Shown: piece by piece, positions 27,789 through 35,474 of the stretch
Layout of the letters: each line of letters starts with the position of its first letter
Position numbering within the stretch: the first letter of the stretch is position 1
From: DASSFG01 sp035547915
GTDB taxonomy: Bacteria > Planctomycetota > Planctomycetia > Pirellulales > JAICIG01
Direction of reading: 5' to 3'
Assembly: GCA_035547915.1 (NCBI GenBank)
Contig: DASZTS010000094.1
Coordinates: 91,587 to 155,586, forward strand
DNA length: 64,000 bases
Position numbers and translations under genes: made by a program
Notes under the pieces: generated by a model
What the model was told of the DNA's origin: nothing
The model's input: only the letters and a program-made list of their open reading frames with translations
Databases searched by the model: none

Positions 27789-28856
27789 TCAGGCAGCTTC
27801 GGCACAATCGGCCGTTTCTTCGCACACGGCTTCGGCATCGGGGTGGCGACCGGGCAGATCGTCGGCATACCAGCGCTCGAGCACGGTCAGCCAGTCAGCC
27901 GGCTCGTGGACCGAGATGAACGCGTCGCGCACTTCGCGCGGCTGCGGGTGCAGCCGCGCATATTTGATGCCGAATTTGCGCATCTGGCGTCCGGCCACCT
28001 GCGGACCGTAAATCTCCATCGACAGGCGGTAATGTTCGCGGATGACCTCGCGCTGCTCGTGCAGCCCCGGCGGGGCCGGCAGCGGGAGTCCTGCCGCCAG
28101 CGCTTGCACTTGGCCGAAGATCCAAGGATTACCGATCGCGCCGCGGGCCACGGTCACGCCGTCTACTTTCGTTTCGGCGATCATCCGCAAGCAATCGTGC
28201 GGCGTGAACAGATCACCGCTGCCGAGCACGGTGCGCGCTCCCGCGTGGCGCTTCACCTCGGTCAGAAAATCCCACCGACTGGGGCCGACGTAGCGCTGTT
28301 CGACCGTGCGGCCGTGCACGGTGATCGCGGCCACGCCCCGCTCAAAGGCACCGTCGAAGATCGTGAAAAAATGGTCGCGGCTGGCCGCGCTGTCGTCGAG
28401 GCCGCGGCGCATCTTGACGGTCACAGGCTTTTCGCTGGGTACGGCGTCTCGTACGCGCGACACGATCTCCAGCGCCGTGGCCGGCTGGCTCAACAAAAAC
28501 CCGCCTCGGCAGCGGCCCAGCACTTTTTTCACCGGGCAGCCGAAATTGATATCGATCACGTCGAAGCCGGCCGCCGCCAGTTCCGCCGCGGCGGGACCGA
28601 ACTGAGTCGGGTCGCTCCCCATGAGCTGTCCGCCGACGGGATGCTCCTCTTCGGCCAAGCAAGCCCATTTGCGCCGGGCCTTCTTCCCACCCTCCAAGAC
28701 GAGGCGGTCGAGCATCACTTCACACAAAGCATACGAGGCCCCGAGTCGGCGAGCGATGACTCGCATCGCCATGTCGCTGTAGCCCGACAGGGCAGCTTGC
28801 ACGGCCGGAAAGCCGATGGCCAGATTGCCGATTTTCAGCGGGCGGACCTCATTCAT
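27789..28856 (-). CDS. dus: tRNA-dihydrouridine synthase
   Basis: A 355-residue FMN-dependent enzyme that reduces uridine to dihydrouridine in tRNA D-loops. The ATG at 28856 is preferred over a GTG seven codons upstream. Key motifs: ALSGYSDMAMR near the start, INFGCPVKKV with the catalytic Cys, VTVKMRRG, ITVHGRTVEQRY with the conserved His, and GVTVARGAIGNPW for phosphate binding of FMN. The pattern is closest to DusB. Length is slightly above the usual 320-330 aa because of a short acidic C-terminal tail with Cys residues. Transcribed toward the oxidoreductase at 27696. Confidence 0.93.
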   Translation of the reverse strand: MNEVRPLKIGNLAIGFPAVQAALSGYSDMAMRVIARRLGASYALCEVMLDRLVLEGGKKARRKWACLAEEEHPVGGQLMGSDPTQFGPAAAELAAAGFDVIDINFGCPVKKVLGRCRGGFLLSQPATALEIVSRVRDAVPSEKPVTVKMRRGLDDSAASRDHFFTIFDGAFERGVAAITVHGRTVEQRYVGPSRWDFLTEVKRHAGARTVLGSGDLFTPHDCLRMIAETKVDGVTVARGAIGNPWIFGQVQALAAGLPLPAPPGLHEQREVIREHYRLSMEIYGPQVAGRQMRKFGIKYARLHPQPREVRDAFISVHEPADWLTVLERWYADDLPGRHPDAEAVCEETADCAEAA

Positions 28857-28929
28857 GCATTCGATTCTGCCCCGCACGACGGACCGCCGTCAAGTTCGCT
28901 CGGATCCACCACAGGCCCGCGGTTTGTTA

Positions 28930-28971
28930 GAGCCTATCCGGGCAACGTCAAAGGAGGCGGGACGCCTCCTC
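28930..28971. repeat. Partial R2 element with hairpin
   Basis: GAGCCTATCCG at 28930-28940 is identical to the left end of the R2 element at 29505. It is followed by a perfect 6-bp hairpin (GGAGGC at 28953-28958, GCCTCC at 28964-28969). The expected right-hand GGATAGGCTC is absent, so this is a truncated copy. It lies between the lipoprotein stop and the dus start. Confidence 0.6.
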
Positions 28972-28983
28972 TACATTTCTACA

Positions 28984-29421
28984 TTACCGGCTTGTTAAAG
29001 CGAAGTCGAATGTGCCACCGGTCGGAGCAACCGTGGCCGTGAGGGTTGTCGCGTCGTAGCGCGAGTATTTTGGCGGAAGCTGCTCGACCGCTCCCGCGTC
29101 GGCTGGAGTTTCGTCCGGCCCGAGGGGTGAGCCGTCGCGCTTAGCCAAGCGGCTTACCGTGACCTTGCAAGCCCCGTTCAAGTTCGCCTCGCGACCGGAC
29201 AAACCTTGCAACTCATAGGTTCCGTCGTCCTTGGTCCGTCCCGCAAACGTGTCGGGAAGGGCACCGACGATGAACGTCACGTCGGCACCAGCCAGCGGTT
29301 GCCCGTCGAGTGTGATCGTGCCCTTGATGGGCATGGTCTGCAACTTGGGCGGCCCTGCCGTCGCTCTTCCGCAACCGCACGTGGCCATGCACGCAAACAT
29401 CGCCAACGCTAAACGTCTCAT
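28984..29421 (-). CDS. Small lipoprotein with transthyretin-like domain
   Basis: A 145-residue exported protein. The ATG at 29421 is placed about 10 bp after AGAGGA; a GTG three codons upstream is too close. The first 18 residues form a short signal ending in a CGC motif that could be a lipobox. The mature part is one beta-sandwich domain of the carboxypeptidase regulatory/transthyretin type (IKGTITLDGQPLAGADVTF, then RTKDDGTYEL). Such small lipoproteins are usually found beside DUF1559 genes in planctomycetes, and here the DUF1559 gene lies 172 bp upstream on the same strand. Function unknown, probably envelope-associated. Confidence 0.8.
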   Translation of the reverse strand: MRRLALAMFACMATCGCGRATAGPPKLQTMPIKGTITLDGQPLAGADVTFIVGALPDTFAGRTKDDGTYELQGLSGREANLNGACKVTVSRLAKRDGSPLGPDETPADAGAVEQLPPKYSRYDATTLTATVAPTGGTFDFALTSR

Positions 29422-29504
29422 ATCGCTCACATCCTCTCGTCAATAGACCGTGTACTAAGCATGTAGCCGTTGGTCGCGCTGCGTTTCACTCACAGCCGAG
29501 CCGA

Positions 29505-29570
29505 GAGCCTATCCGCGAACCGGCGGCCTCGGGAGGCGTCCCGCCCCGCTCCAGATATTCGGATAGGCTC
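29505..29570. repeat. R2 element, 66 bp with terminal inverted repeats
   Basis: GAGCCTATCCG at 29505-29515 and its exact reverse complement CGGATAGGCTC at 29560-29570 bound a GC-rich core that includes GAGGCGTCCCGCC. A similar 67-bp unit lies at 44977-45043 and a partial one at 28930. No coding capacity. It resembles a small palindromic mobile element. It sits between the DUF1559 gene and the lipoprotein and could act as a processing or pausing site in their transcript. Confidence 0.7.
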
Positions 29571-29593
29571 CAAGCATCCTCCGGCGCGGCGAA

Positions 29594-30631
29594 TCAGAAA
29601 CCGGCGAACGTCGCACCGTCGTCGATGTTGCACATCCAGGCCAGAGTGGTGAGATCCGTCGTCTCCGACACGAAATGCACCGAGCCGTCGGCGAAGGTCA
29701 CATTACATCCACCCGGATGGAGGCTCCCCGCCATGCCCCACGAGGCGATCCGGCCGGGTTGGTAGGAATCGCTGTACGTCCAATAGGTCCAGCAGTTGAT
29801 GGCTTGGCCTCCGCAGAGAGGTGTTGCCGATATCGGGTAGGTACTCAGGTTGTCATAGAGTGACACCCCGTACATCACCCAAGCGCGGTAACCCCAAGCG
29901 TTTCCATTGCCGTTGTAGACCATCAAGGGAGTTTCGATGAAAGCCGCCGTGCGGCTCGATCCATCCTTCACGCTGGCCAGCGAGCTATTGCTGTTTTGGC
30001 CGAACAACGCGCGATATTTCTGATAGCCGTTGTTCGAGTACCACGTCTGCCAGGAATTGGGAACCGAGATCTCGTAGTCGGGCTTGGTGCTGAATTCGTA
30101 GGTGGTCTTGGCTCCCAGCAGGGGGCTGTTGGTCGAAATCGTATAGGCGGGCGAAGTGCTCATGGTTCTTAAACCGTCGTCGCTCGGGCACAAGAAGACC
30201 GGTAACTGCGTCGACACGACGACATCGTTTCCATAGGTCACGGGACTCCCCGCGATCGGATACGTTATCGCACCGTAGTACGTGCAATCGCTGGCGGATG
30301 CGTTCTTGTTGAACTTGTCGTAGAGCGGTTGTTGCTCGAGATAGGGCAACATCAACACGAATCCACTCGTGTTCATGATGTTGTTATAGGCGACATACGG
30401 TGCGGCTTCCTCGGCACCGTAATTCAATCCCGCCGGCGGAAACACGCGCAAGGCATCGTGATAGTTCTGCGCCGCCAAGCCGATCTGCTTCAAATAATTG
30501 CTGCACTGCGCCCGCCGCGCCGATTCGCGCGCTGACTGCACTGCGGGAAGCAAAAGGGCAATCAAGATACCAATGATGGCGACGACGACCAACAACTCGA
30601 CAAGCGTGAAACCGCGTCGAACACGACACAT
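29594..30631 (-). CDS. DUF1559 prepilin-like protein
   Basis: A 345-residue protein with a strong AAGGAG site before the ATG at 30631. Residues 1-30 are a type IV prepilin/pseudopilin leader: RRGFTLVELLVVVAIIGILIALLLPAVQ, cleaved after the Gly by a prepilin peptidase. ARRAQCSNYLKQIGLA follows the helix, as in the DUF1559 family. The C-terminus has the family motif HPGGCNVTFADGSVHFV. Planctomycete genomes carry many such proteins, often with a small lipoprotein as here. They are assumed to be pseudopilin-like envelope components; the actual role is unknown. The body is Tyr/Asn/Ser-rich, typical of a surface protein. Confidence 0.93.
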   Translation of the reverse strand: MCRVRRGFTLVELLVVVAIIGILIALLLPAVQSARESARRAQCSNYLKQIGLAAQNYHDALRVFPPAGLNYGAEEAAPYVAYNNIMNTSGFVLMLPYLEQQPLYDKFNKNASASDCTYYGAITYPIAGSPVTYGNDVVVSTQLPVFLCPSDDGLRTMSTSPAYTISTNSPLLGAKTTYEFSTKPDYEISVPNSWQTWYSNNGYQKYRALFGQNSNSSLASVKDGSSRTAAFIETPLMVYNGNGNAWGYRAWVMYGVSLYDNLSTYPISATPLCGGQAINCWTYWTYSDSYQPGRIASWGMAGSLHPGGCNVTFADGSVHFVSETTDLTTLAWMCNIDDGATFAGF

Positions 30632-31438
30632 GGCACAAACTCCTTACAGAACGAAATACGACGTCCCTGGCCGGCTGACCGAAATCACCGGCCACTGGCG
30701 ACTCGATCCGCCAATTGCGAAACGTGTGCCATCAACCAAAAGAGGACAAATCAGGACTTTTTCCGCTATTTAAATGGCGATTCGAGGCAAGTCGTGCCTT
30801 GCGCGCAGGCAAGGCTCGCACACAAAATTCGCGTTGCCACCGTGAGCTAAGAGCGGCTGACAAAACCCGGAAGCCGGAGCGCAGGTGGGAAAAAAATCGG
30901 CCGTGAAACGCCGATTTTCGGCAAGCCGGGGCGGTTTTGTCGGTTGCTCTAAGCGTGTGTTGGTTCACCGTGAACTGGAATTTCGGCCGTTGAGCGTTAG
31001 CCAGCGTTGAAAGTCATCCTGCGAAGAGGGTTGTGGCATCATCCTGCCACGAAGGTTTGTCGATTTGATACCGATCCCGAAGCGGGATACAGAAGGGAGC
31101 GAGGCGATGGGCGAGCATCGCTCAGCTCCGGTTTCGATCCCTGGAGCGGCGCTCGGGTCGCGCCTCTGCGTTGCCCTATCCTCCGTCCAGGTCATCTGAG
31201 ATCGTCGCGCCACGTGTGTCATCAGGCAACCTCTCGTTGGGGCTGTCGCGCACGTTGGCGCCGCGCACGCGCTTCTTCGAGTTTGCGATCGCGTTCCTCG
31301 AAGATGATCAACCGCGGCCTTAGTCGAGTTCGAGGCCGCTTCTCGGCGGTGGGACCGACCCGTACACCGAACGACGAACACAAGCGGTGCTTCCGTCCGC
31401 TGTGGTCTGGTGCCAGCACGGGCTGACGACGAATTCCG
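30632..31438. other. Intergenic region with R1 element
   Basis: About 800 bp separate the DUF1559 start from the end of the first methyltransferase. It contains a hairpin (CCTTGC at 30797-30802, GCAAGG at 30809-30814) and a complete R1 repeat at 30851-30952. Frames over 31000-31450 on both strands are open but Arg-rich and without ribosome sites. One leftward frame at 31222-31452 ends in a coiled-coil-like EERDRKLEEARARR stretch and could be a gene remnant, but I do not call it. Confidence 0.45.
30851..30952 (+). repeat. R1 element, full copy A
   Basis: A palindromic unit of about 102 bp. The left end AGAGCGGCTGACAAAACC (starting at about 30850) pairs with the right end GGTTTTGTCGGTTGCTCT as an imperfect terminal inverted repeat. 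An inner stem, AATCGGC and GCCGATT, flanks CGTGAAAC. Copy B at 33355 shares most of the sequence in the same orientation. It has no coding potential of its own. Confidence 0.8.
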
Positions 31439-32230
31439 TTATGGGAATTCACTGCGAGTGAGCACGATCAGCGCGAATAATGCCAGCCATCGGTTTGCTG
31501 GCGCGAGCGTCCACTCAACGCCTCGCCAGATCGGCGAAGTCCAGGCAGGCGCGAGGCTACGCATCGATACACCACCACTAACCAAATAGTTTAAGCAAAA
31601 AAGCCGCTTGACAGTCTGAATCTTCCATTCCGGGAATTCCTGCTGGAAGACCTCGCGATCGCGATTGAAGACCATCCAGGGAATCGCAATATTCGCGCCT
31701 GACAATGGCCCGGCTTTCGGAAATTCCCAAATCGGCGCGTTTGGTCGGAATGGTTCATGATGGCATCTCCACACTACTCGAGACAACAGCGTGATCCAAG
31801 GTTCAATCATTACGATGGCACCTCCCTTCACAACGCATCGCGAGGCATCACGAAAGAATCTCCGCACTTCGTACAGGTGGTGTAGCACGTCGACCATTAC
31901 AATCGCACGCAAACTATCCGCTGCGAACGGAAGCGAATGTGCGTCTAGGGTTATCGAGACGCCCTCGGCTTGAAGCAGATCCGAGGTGATCACGTCGGGC
32001 AGAAGATCCGAAAGGAAGCCTGCACCAGAGCCAAGTTCCAAAACCGGACGGTCCCCGGCGGGGAGATGCTCAAGAATCCGCCGATACCACTGAATGTAAG
32101 CGTCTTTTAGCAATCGCTTTTCACGGACGATGCTACGCCGGAGTTGAGTGGTTTCCGGCGAATCGATGCTGAGCCCCTTGGTTGCCGGTTCGGCCAAATA
32201 TCGTGACAGTGTCGCAGCCAAACTGCCCAT
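31439..32230 (-). CDS. SAM-dependent methyltransferase, class I
   Basis: A 263-residue protein with the SAM-binding motif LELGSGAGFLSDLLP, then the acidic residue region TSDLLQAEG, then MVDVLHHLYEV and KGGAIVMIEPW. This is the common Rossmann-type methyltransferase fold with sequence near the UbiE/Methyltransf_11 group. A hydrophobic stretch at the C-terminus (WLALFALIVLT) may associate with the membrane. Its start is 9 bp from the end of the polytopic membrane protein gene, and it is the last gene of the glycan operon. Likely substrate: a sugar or lipid-linked glycan, inferred from context only. Confidence 0.85.
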   Translation of the reverse strand: MGSLAATLSRYLAEPATKGLSIDSPETTQLRRSIVREKRLLKDAYIQWYRRILEHLPAGDRPVLELGSGAGFLSDLLPDVITSDLLQAEGVSITLDAHSLPFAADSLRAIVMVDVLHHLYEVRRFFRDASRCVVKGGAIVMIEPWITLLSRVVWRCHHEPFRPNAPIWEFPKAGPLSGANIAIPWMVFNRDREVFQQEFPEWKIQTVKRLFCLNYLVSGGVSMRSLAPAWTSPIWRGVEWTLAPANRWLALFALIVLTRSEFP

Positions 32231-32239
32231 ACGCGTTCT

Positions 32240-34345
32240 TCACCTGAATCCACCGAAGTTTTCGGTCACTAGGGGTTCCGCCCGCGTTATCACCGAATAG
32301 CCACCCGTCTGCTGGCGCACGCTGATCTTCCACCAACCCCAGTCATGCCGGACCATGTCGGCCGGTCCGACTACCCAACCCAACTGCTGCAAGCGCCCTG
32401 GTGTGAGGTCAGCCAAAACCATAATTGCCGACGATCCCGAAACGCTTTCCGGCATGAGACCACATTCCGCCTTGGGACCCCATCGTTCCAGGCGTCGTTC
32501 AAAATCGGTCCTGCGAACGCGCGGCGCAAAGGTAGCCTGTAGCTCCCGATCGGCCAAAATGTCAAGATGGGCGGTGCCTGGTCCTACCAAAACCAATGAC
32601 GTGTCTGGGGAGGTCGTTCGATCCGCTGCCACCGGCGCCTGGTATTGACGTCCCGCTAGGACCACAAGGGGGCCGATCAGTGGCAAAACGGTCAGGATCG
32701 CTGCCGCCACCGCCAGTGCGCGCCACAGCGCGTTGCCACCGTCGGTCTGAGCGCCGTCCGAAGAGCTCCAGTCTCGCGATTTGATCGCAGTTCGGTCAAA
32801 AGCGACGACGACGATTAAGGCAATCAGCGGGTAGCTCACTGCGAGCGTGCGAGCGCCCGAGGCTATCAACACCGGCAAACTGAGAAACACGCCTAACAAA
32901 TTGTAAAGAACCAGCGAGATCGGCGGGCATCGCCAGTGGGACCAACCAGCACGTATGAAGCATGCTGTTAACAGCCCAACGCCCAACAGGCCCCAACGCT
33001 CCGACGGCAAAAAGAATACGAAGACGATGAATTCCAAGATTTCAAGCGCCATCTCGGCGAAGCCGCGGAAATAGCCGGCGACGAGGAGCCACGGGTTCTC
33101 ATTAAATCGCAACTTCGCCTTGTCGTAGATGAACCGATTCTGTTCCGTCTCTGGCAGATCACGACAGTCTGGATAATCGGCGTAGATCTCCGTCCAGCCG
33201 GGTTTTCCCTTCGACATGTTGTAGAAAATGTGGGCTAGGTTTCCGTGCCCCAGGTCGAACTTGTCCGCGTAGACGGCCAGGCAAGCCATCTGAAGCAAAA
33301 AGCCGCAGAGCGCGGCTAGTGCGAGCGCCGTGACATTCCTCCAATCGAATGCTTCAGCGCGGCTGACAAAACCCGGAAGTCGGAGCGCCGCGGGCAAAAG
33401 CTCGGCCGTGAAACGCCGATTTTTCGGAAGCTCGACCCGGTTTCGTCGGTTGCTCTTAGAGCAGCCCATCGCCGTCCCGCCCCAAAAAACAATCAGCGGT
33501 AATGACAGAAAGGCTCCGGCGCGACAGTTCAACCCGACGACGAGGGAAAAGAGGCCCAAGGCCAGAGCGGCCCGTCGGCCCCGGTAGATCGCCTCCCAGA
33601 GAAGCCCCGCCGCTATCGTTCCCCAAATGAGTCCGAGGGATTCAGACAACGTTGTCGCGGCCCACTGCCGTCCGACGGCAAAGAGACTGCCGGTGATGAA
33701 CAGCCGAGCCCATTCGCCATTGGCGCGCGCGACAACCGCAGAGAAAATCCAAACCACGGTTCCCAACGCGAGGCACTCCAGCAGCATCGCCGAGAGGAAA
33801 TCGTTTCCTGTCAGCGCCAGGCGCGCTGCGAGCATCAATGTATTGATAGGGCGGCGCGTACACCACGGAAGCAACGTTCCCCCGGCTAGCACGGCCTGCG
33901 AGCCCGCGTAGTAAGTGCTGGCGTCACTCCACGGTAGCAAAAACAAATCACTGTAGGTGAACGTATGGTGCCGGGCCTGGGCGAGGGAACCGGCAATTAC
34001 AGGAATCGTAAAAAGGATTAACGTCGCAGGAAGCGAAGCGGCGCGCAGAAATATCCAGGACGGGCGTCGACCGTCGGCCGTGTCGATGCGAAGTGACGGC
34101 TGGATCCACGACCTTAATATGCCGCCCAATACTGCGAATAAGGGTAACCCGAGGGCCAGGAACGGTTCGGCCTGGAGAGCAGCCAACCTCACGGCGGGCG
34201 ACCAAAATGCCGTCACAAGCCATCCCGTGACGATCATCGCCGTGACGGCTAGCCATCCGGCTTGCCGTAAAAGGGCAATCGTTCGCCGGAAGTCGAAAGG
34301 CGAGGGAGCGCCACCGGAGCGAAGCGGATCCGTGCCCCCGAGCAT
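32240..34345 (-). CDS. Polytopic membrane protein, GT-C-like, with R1 insertion
   Basis: A 701-residue protein from the ATG at 34345, which has GGAGG 7 bp upstream. About ten hydrophobic segments cover residues 20-540, followed by a soluble C-terminal domain (about 590-701). An early loop carries LLPWSDASTYYAGSQ, with an Asp followed by Tyr-Tyr as in some GT-C mannosyl- or arabinosyltransferases; I suspect a lipid-linked sugar transferase but cannot prove it. Residues about 297-331 (SKSNRRNRVELPKNRR and on) are encoded by an R1 repeat lying in frame between two membrane segments. Without it the flanking hydrophobic segments (FLSLPLIVFWGG and VTALALAALCGF) would lie closer together. Operon with the epimerase, 16 bp gap. 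Confidence 0.75.
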   Translation of the reverse strand: MLGGTDPLRSGGAPSPFDFRRTIALLRQAGWLAVTAMIVTGWLVTAFWSPAVRLAALQAEPFLALGLPLFAVLGGILRSWIQPSLRIDTADGRRPSWIFLRAASLPATLILFTIPVIAGSLAQARHHTFTYSDLFLLPWSDASTYYAGSQAVLAGGTLLPWCTRRPINTLMLAARLALTGNDFLSAMLLECLALGTVVWIFSAVVARANGEWARLFITGSLFAVGRQWAATTLSESLGLIWGTIAAGLLWEAIYRGRRAALALGLFSLVVGLNCRAGAFLSLPLIVFWGGTAMGCSKSNRRNRVELPKNRRFTAELLPAALRLPGFVSRAEAFDWRNVTALALAALCGFLLQMACLAVYADKFDLGHGNLAHIFYNMSKGKPGWTEIYADYPDCRDLPETEQNRFIYDKAKLRFNENPWLLVAGYFRGFAEMALEILEFIVFVFFLPSERWGLLGVGLLTACFIRAGWSHWRCPPISLVLYNLLGVFLSLPVLIASGARTLAVSYPLIALIVVVAFDRTAIKSRDWSSSDGAQTDGGNALWRALAVAAAILTVLPLIGPLVVLAGRQYQAPVAADRTTSPDTSLVLVGPGTAHLDILADRELQATFAPRVRRTDFERRLERWGPKAECGLMPESVSGSSAIMVLADLTPGRLQQLGWVVGPADMVRHDWGWWKISVRQQTGGYSVITRAEPLVTENFGGFR
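33355..33457 (+). repeat. R1 element, copy B inside a coding sequence
   Basis: A full-length R1 unit in the same orientation as copy A, beginning AGCGCGGCTGACAAAACCC and ending TTTCGTCGGTTGCTCT. The inner GGCCGTGAAACGCCGATTT block is identical. It lies within the membrane-protein gene on the opposite strand and contains no stop in that frame, so it adds about 34 residues of basic sequence. Confidence 0.8.
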
Positions 34346-34361
34346 TGTCGATCCTCCACGG

Positions 34362-35453
34362 TCACGTTGTCGACAATACCGCCGCTTGCGATTCTCGTGA
34401 TCGAAGCTTCTGCTCAAGCATCTCGTCCAGGATATCTTCAACGTGCCGCGTCAGCCGCCACCTTGGGTAGTGCGATTTGAATTTCGCCATGTTGGAGATA
34501 TAGCAAACATGGTCTCCCCGGCGCGGTTCATCGATGTATTGACTTTTGACCGGTCGGCCTAATCGCAGAGAAATCATTTCCAGGCATTCCAGGATCGACG
34601 CATTGCTGTCTCGCCCGCCGCCAAGGTTATAGACCTCTCCCGGACGCGGATTCTCGATATAAAGTTCCATCGCGCGCACCACATCGCAACTGTGGATTTG
34701 ATCTCGTACCTGCTTACCGCCATACCCGAAGATTTTGTACGTTCCATCCTGCGCGGCGACGTTCACGAGATGATTCAGGAAGCCGTGCAGCTCGACGCCG
34801 CTATGATTCGGGCCTGTTAGACAGCCGCCGCGGAAGCAAACAGTCGGCATTCCAAAGTACTTCCCGTACTCTTGCACGAGCAAGTCAGCCGCCGCCTTTG
34901 AGGCGCCAAACAGGCTGTGAAGGCATTGGTCGATCGAAAGAGTTTCGTCGATGCCAGCTTGGTCCTCGGGGCGAGCAAAATCATACCGCGAGCGCAATTC
35001 AACCAGCGGAATTCGATTTGGCGCGTCACCGTATACCTTGTTAGTGCTCATGAAAACAAAGGGGGAATCCGTCGCGAACCGACGAGCCGCCTCCAAGAGA
35101 TTCAACGTACCGCAAGCATTGACATCGAAATCGTCGAATGGCCGTCGCGCTGCCAGGTCATGCGAAGGCTGCGCTGCGCAATGAATGATTGCATCCGGCC
35201 GGTGCTCATCGAGAAAAGCCAGCACGGCGCCACGATCGCGAATATCGACCGCGAAGTTACGGAACCGGGACGTTGATTCATTCAGACGTTCGAGGTTCCA
35301 ACGCGTGTCGCCCTTCTCGCCAAAAAAGTCGGCCCGCATGTTGTTGTCGAGTCCAACGACTTCGGCGCCGCGCCCGTCGAAATGGGCCACGGCTTCGGAA
35401 CCAATTAACCCGCTTGCGCCGGTAACGAGGATCTTTCGCAAAGGTCGTGTCAT
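34362..35453 (-). CDS. NAD-dependent sugar epimerase (CDP-paratose 2-epimerase-like)
   Basis: A 363-residue extended SDR enzyme. The NAD-binding motif VTGASGLIGSEAV is near the start, followed by IIHCAAQPSHDLA and FMSTNKVYGDAPNR. FGYGGKQVRDQIHSCD and YNLGGGRDSNAS are hallmarks of the CDP-paratose/tyvelose 2-epimerase group. The usual catalytic YxxxK reads FGASK here, with Phe in place of Tyr; related RfbE-like sequences also have Phe as far as I recall. The ATG at 35453 is used; a GTG two codons upstream is possible. It starts 21 bp past the methyltransferase-glycosyltransferase gene and ends 16 bp before the membrane protein gene. Substrate: a nucleotide sugar, identity unknown. Confidence 0.88.
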   Translation of the reverse strand: MTRPLRKILVTGASGLIGSEAVAHFDGRGAEVVGLDNNMRADFFGEKGDTRWNLERLNESTSRFRNFAVDIRDRGAVLAFLDEHRPDAIIHCAAQPSHDLAARRPFDDFDVNACGTLNLLEAARRFATDSPFVFMSTNKVYGDAPNRIPLVELRSRYDFARPEDQAGIDETLSIDQCLHSLFGASKAAADLLVQEYGKYFGMPTVCFRGGCLTGPNHSGVELHGFLNHLVNVAAQDGTYKIFGYGGKQVRDQIHSCDVVRAMELYIENPRPGEVYNLGGGRDSNASILECLEMISLRLGRPVKSQYIDEPRRGDHVCYISNMAKFKSHYPRWRLTRHVEDILDEMLEQKLRSRESQAAVLSTT

Positions 35454-35474
35454 CGCCACACTACTGGATAGGTG

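Noticed and set aside
31007..31452. Small open frames on both strands before the glycan island
   Set aside because: They are Arg/Ser-rich, lack ribosome sites and overlap one another; at best a gene remnant.
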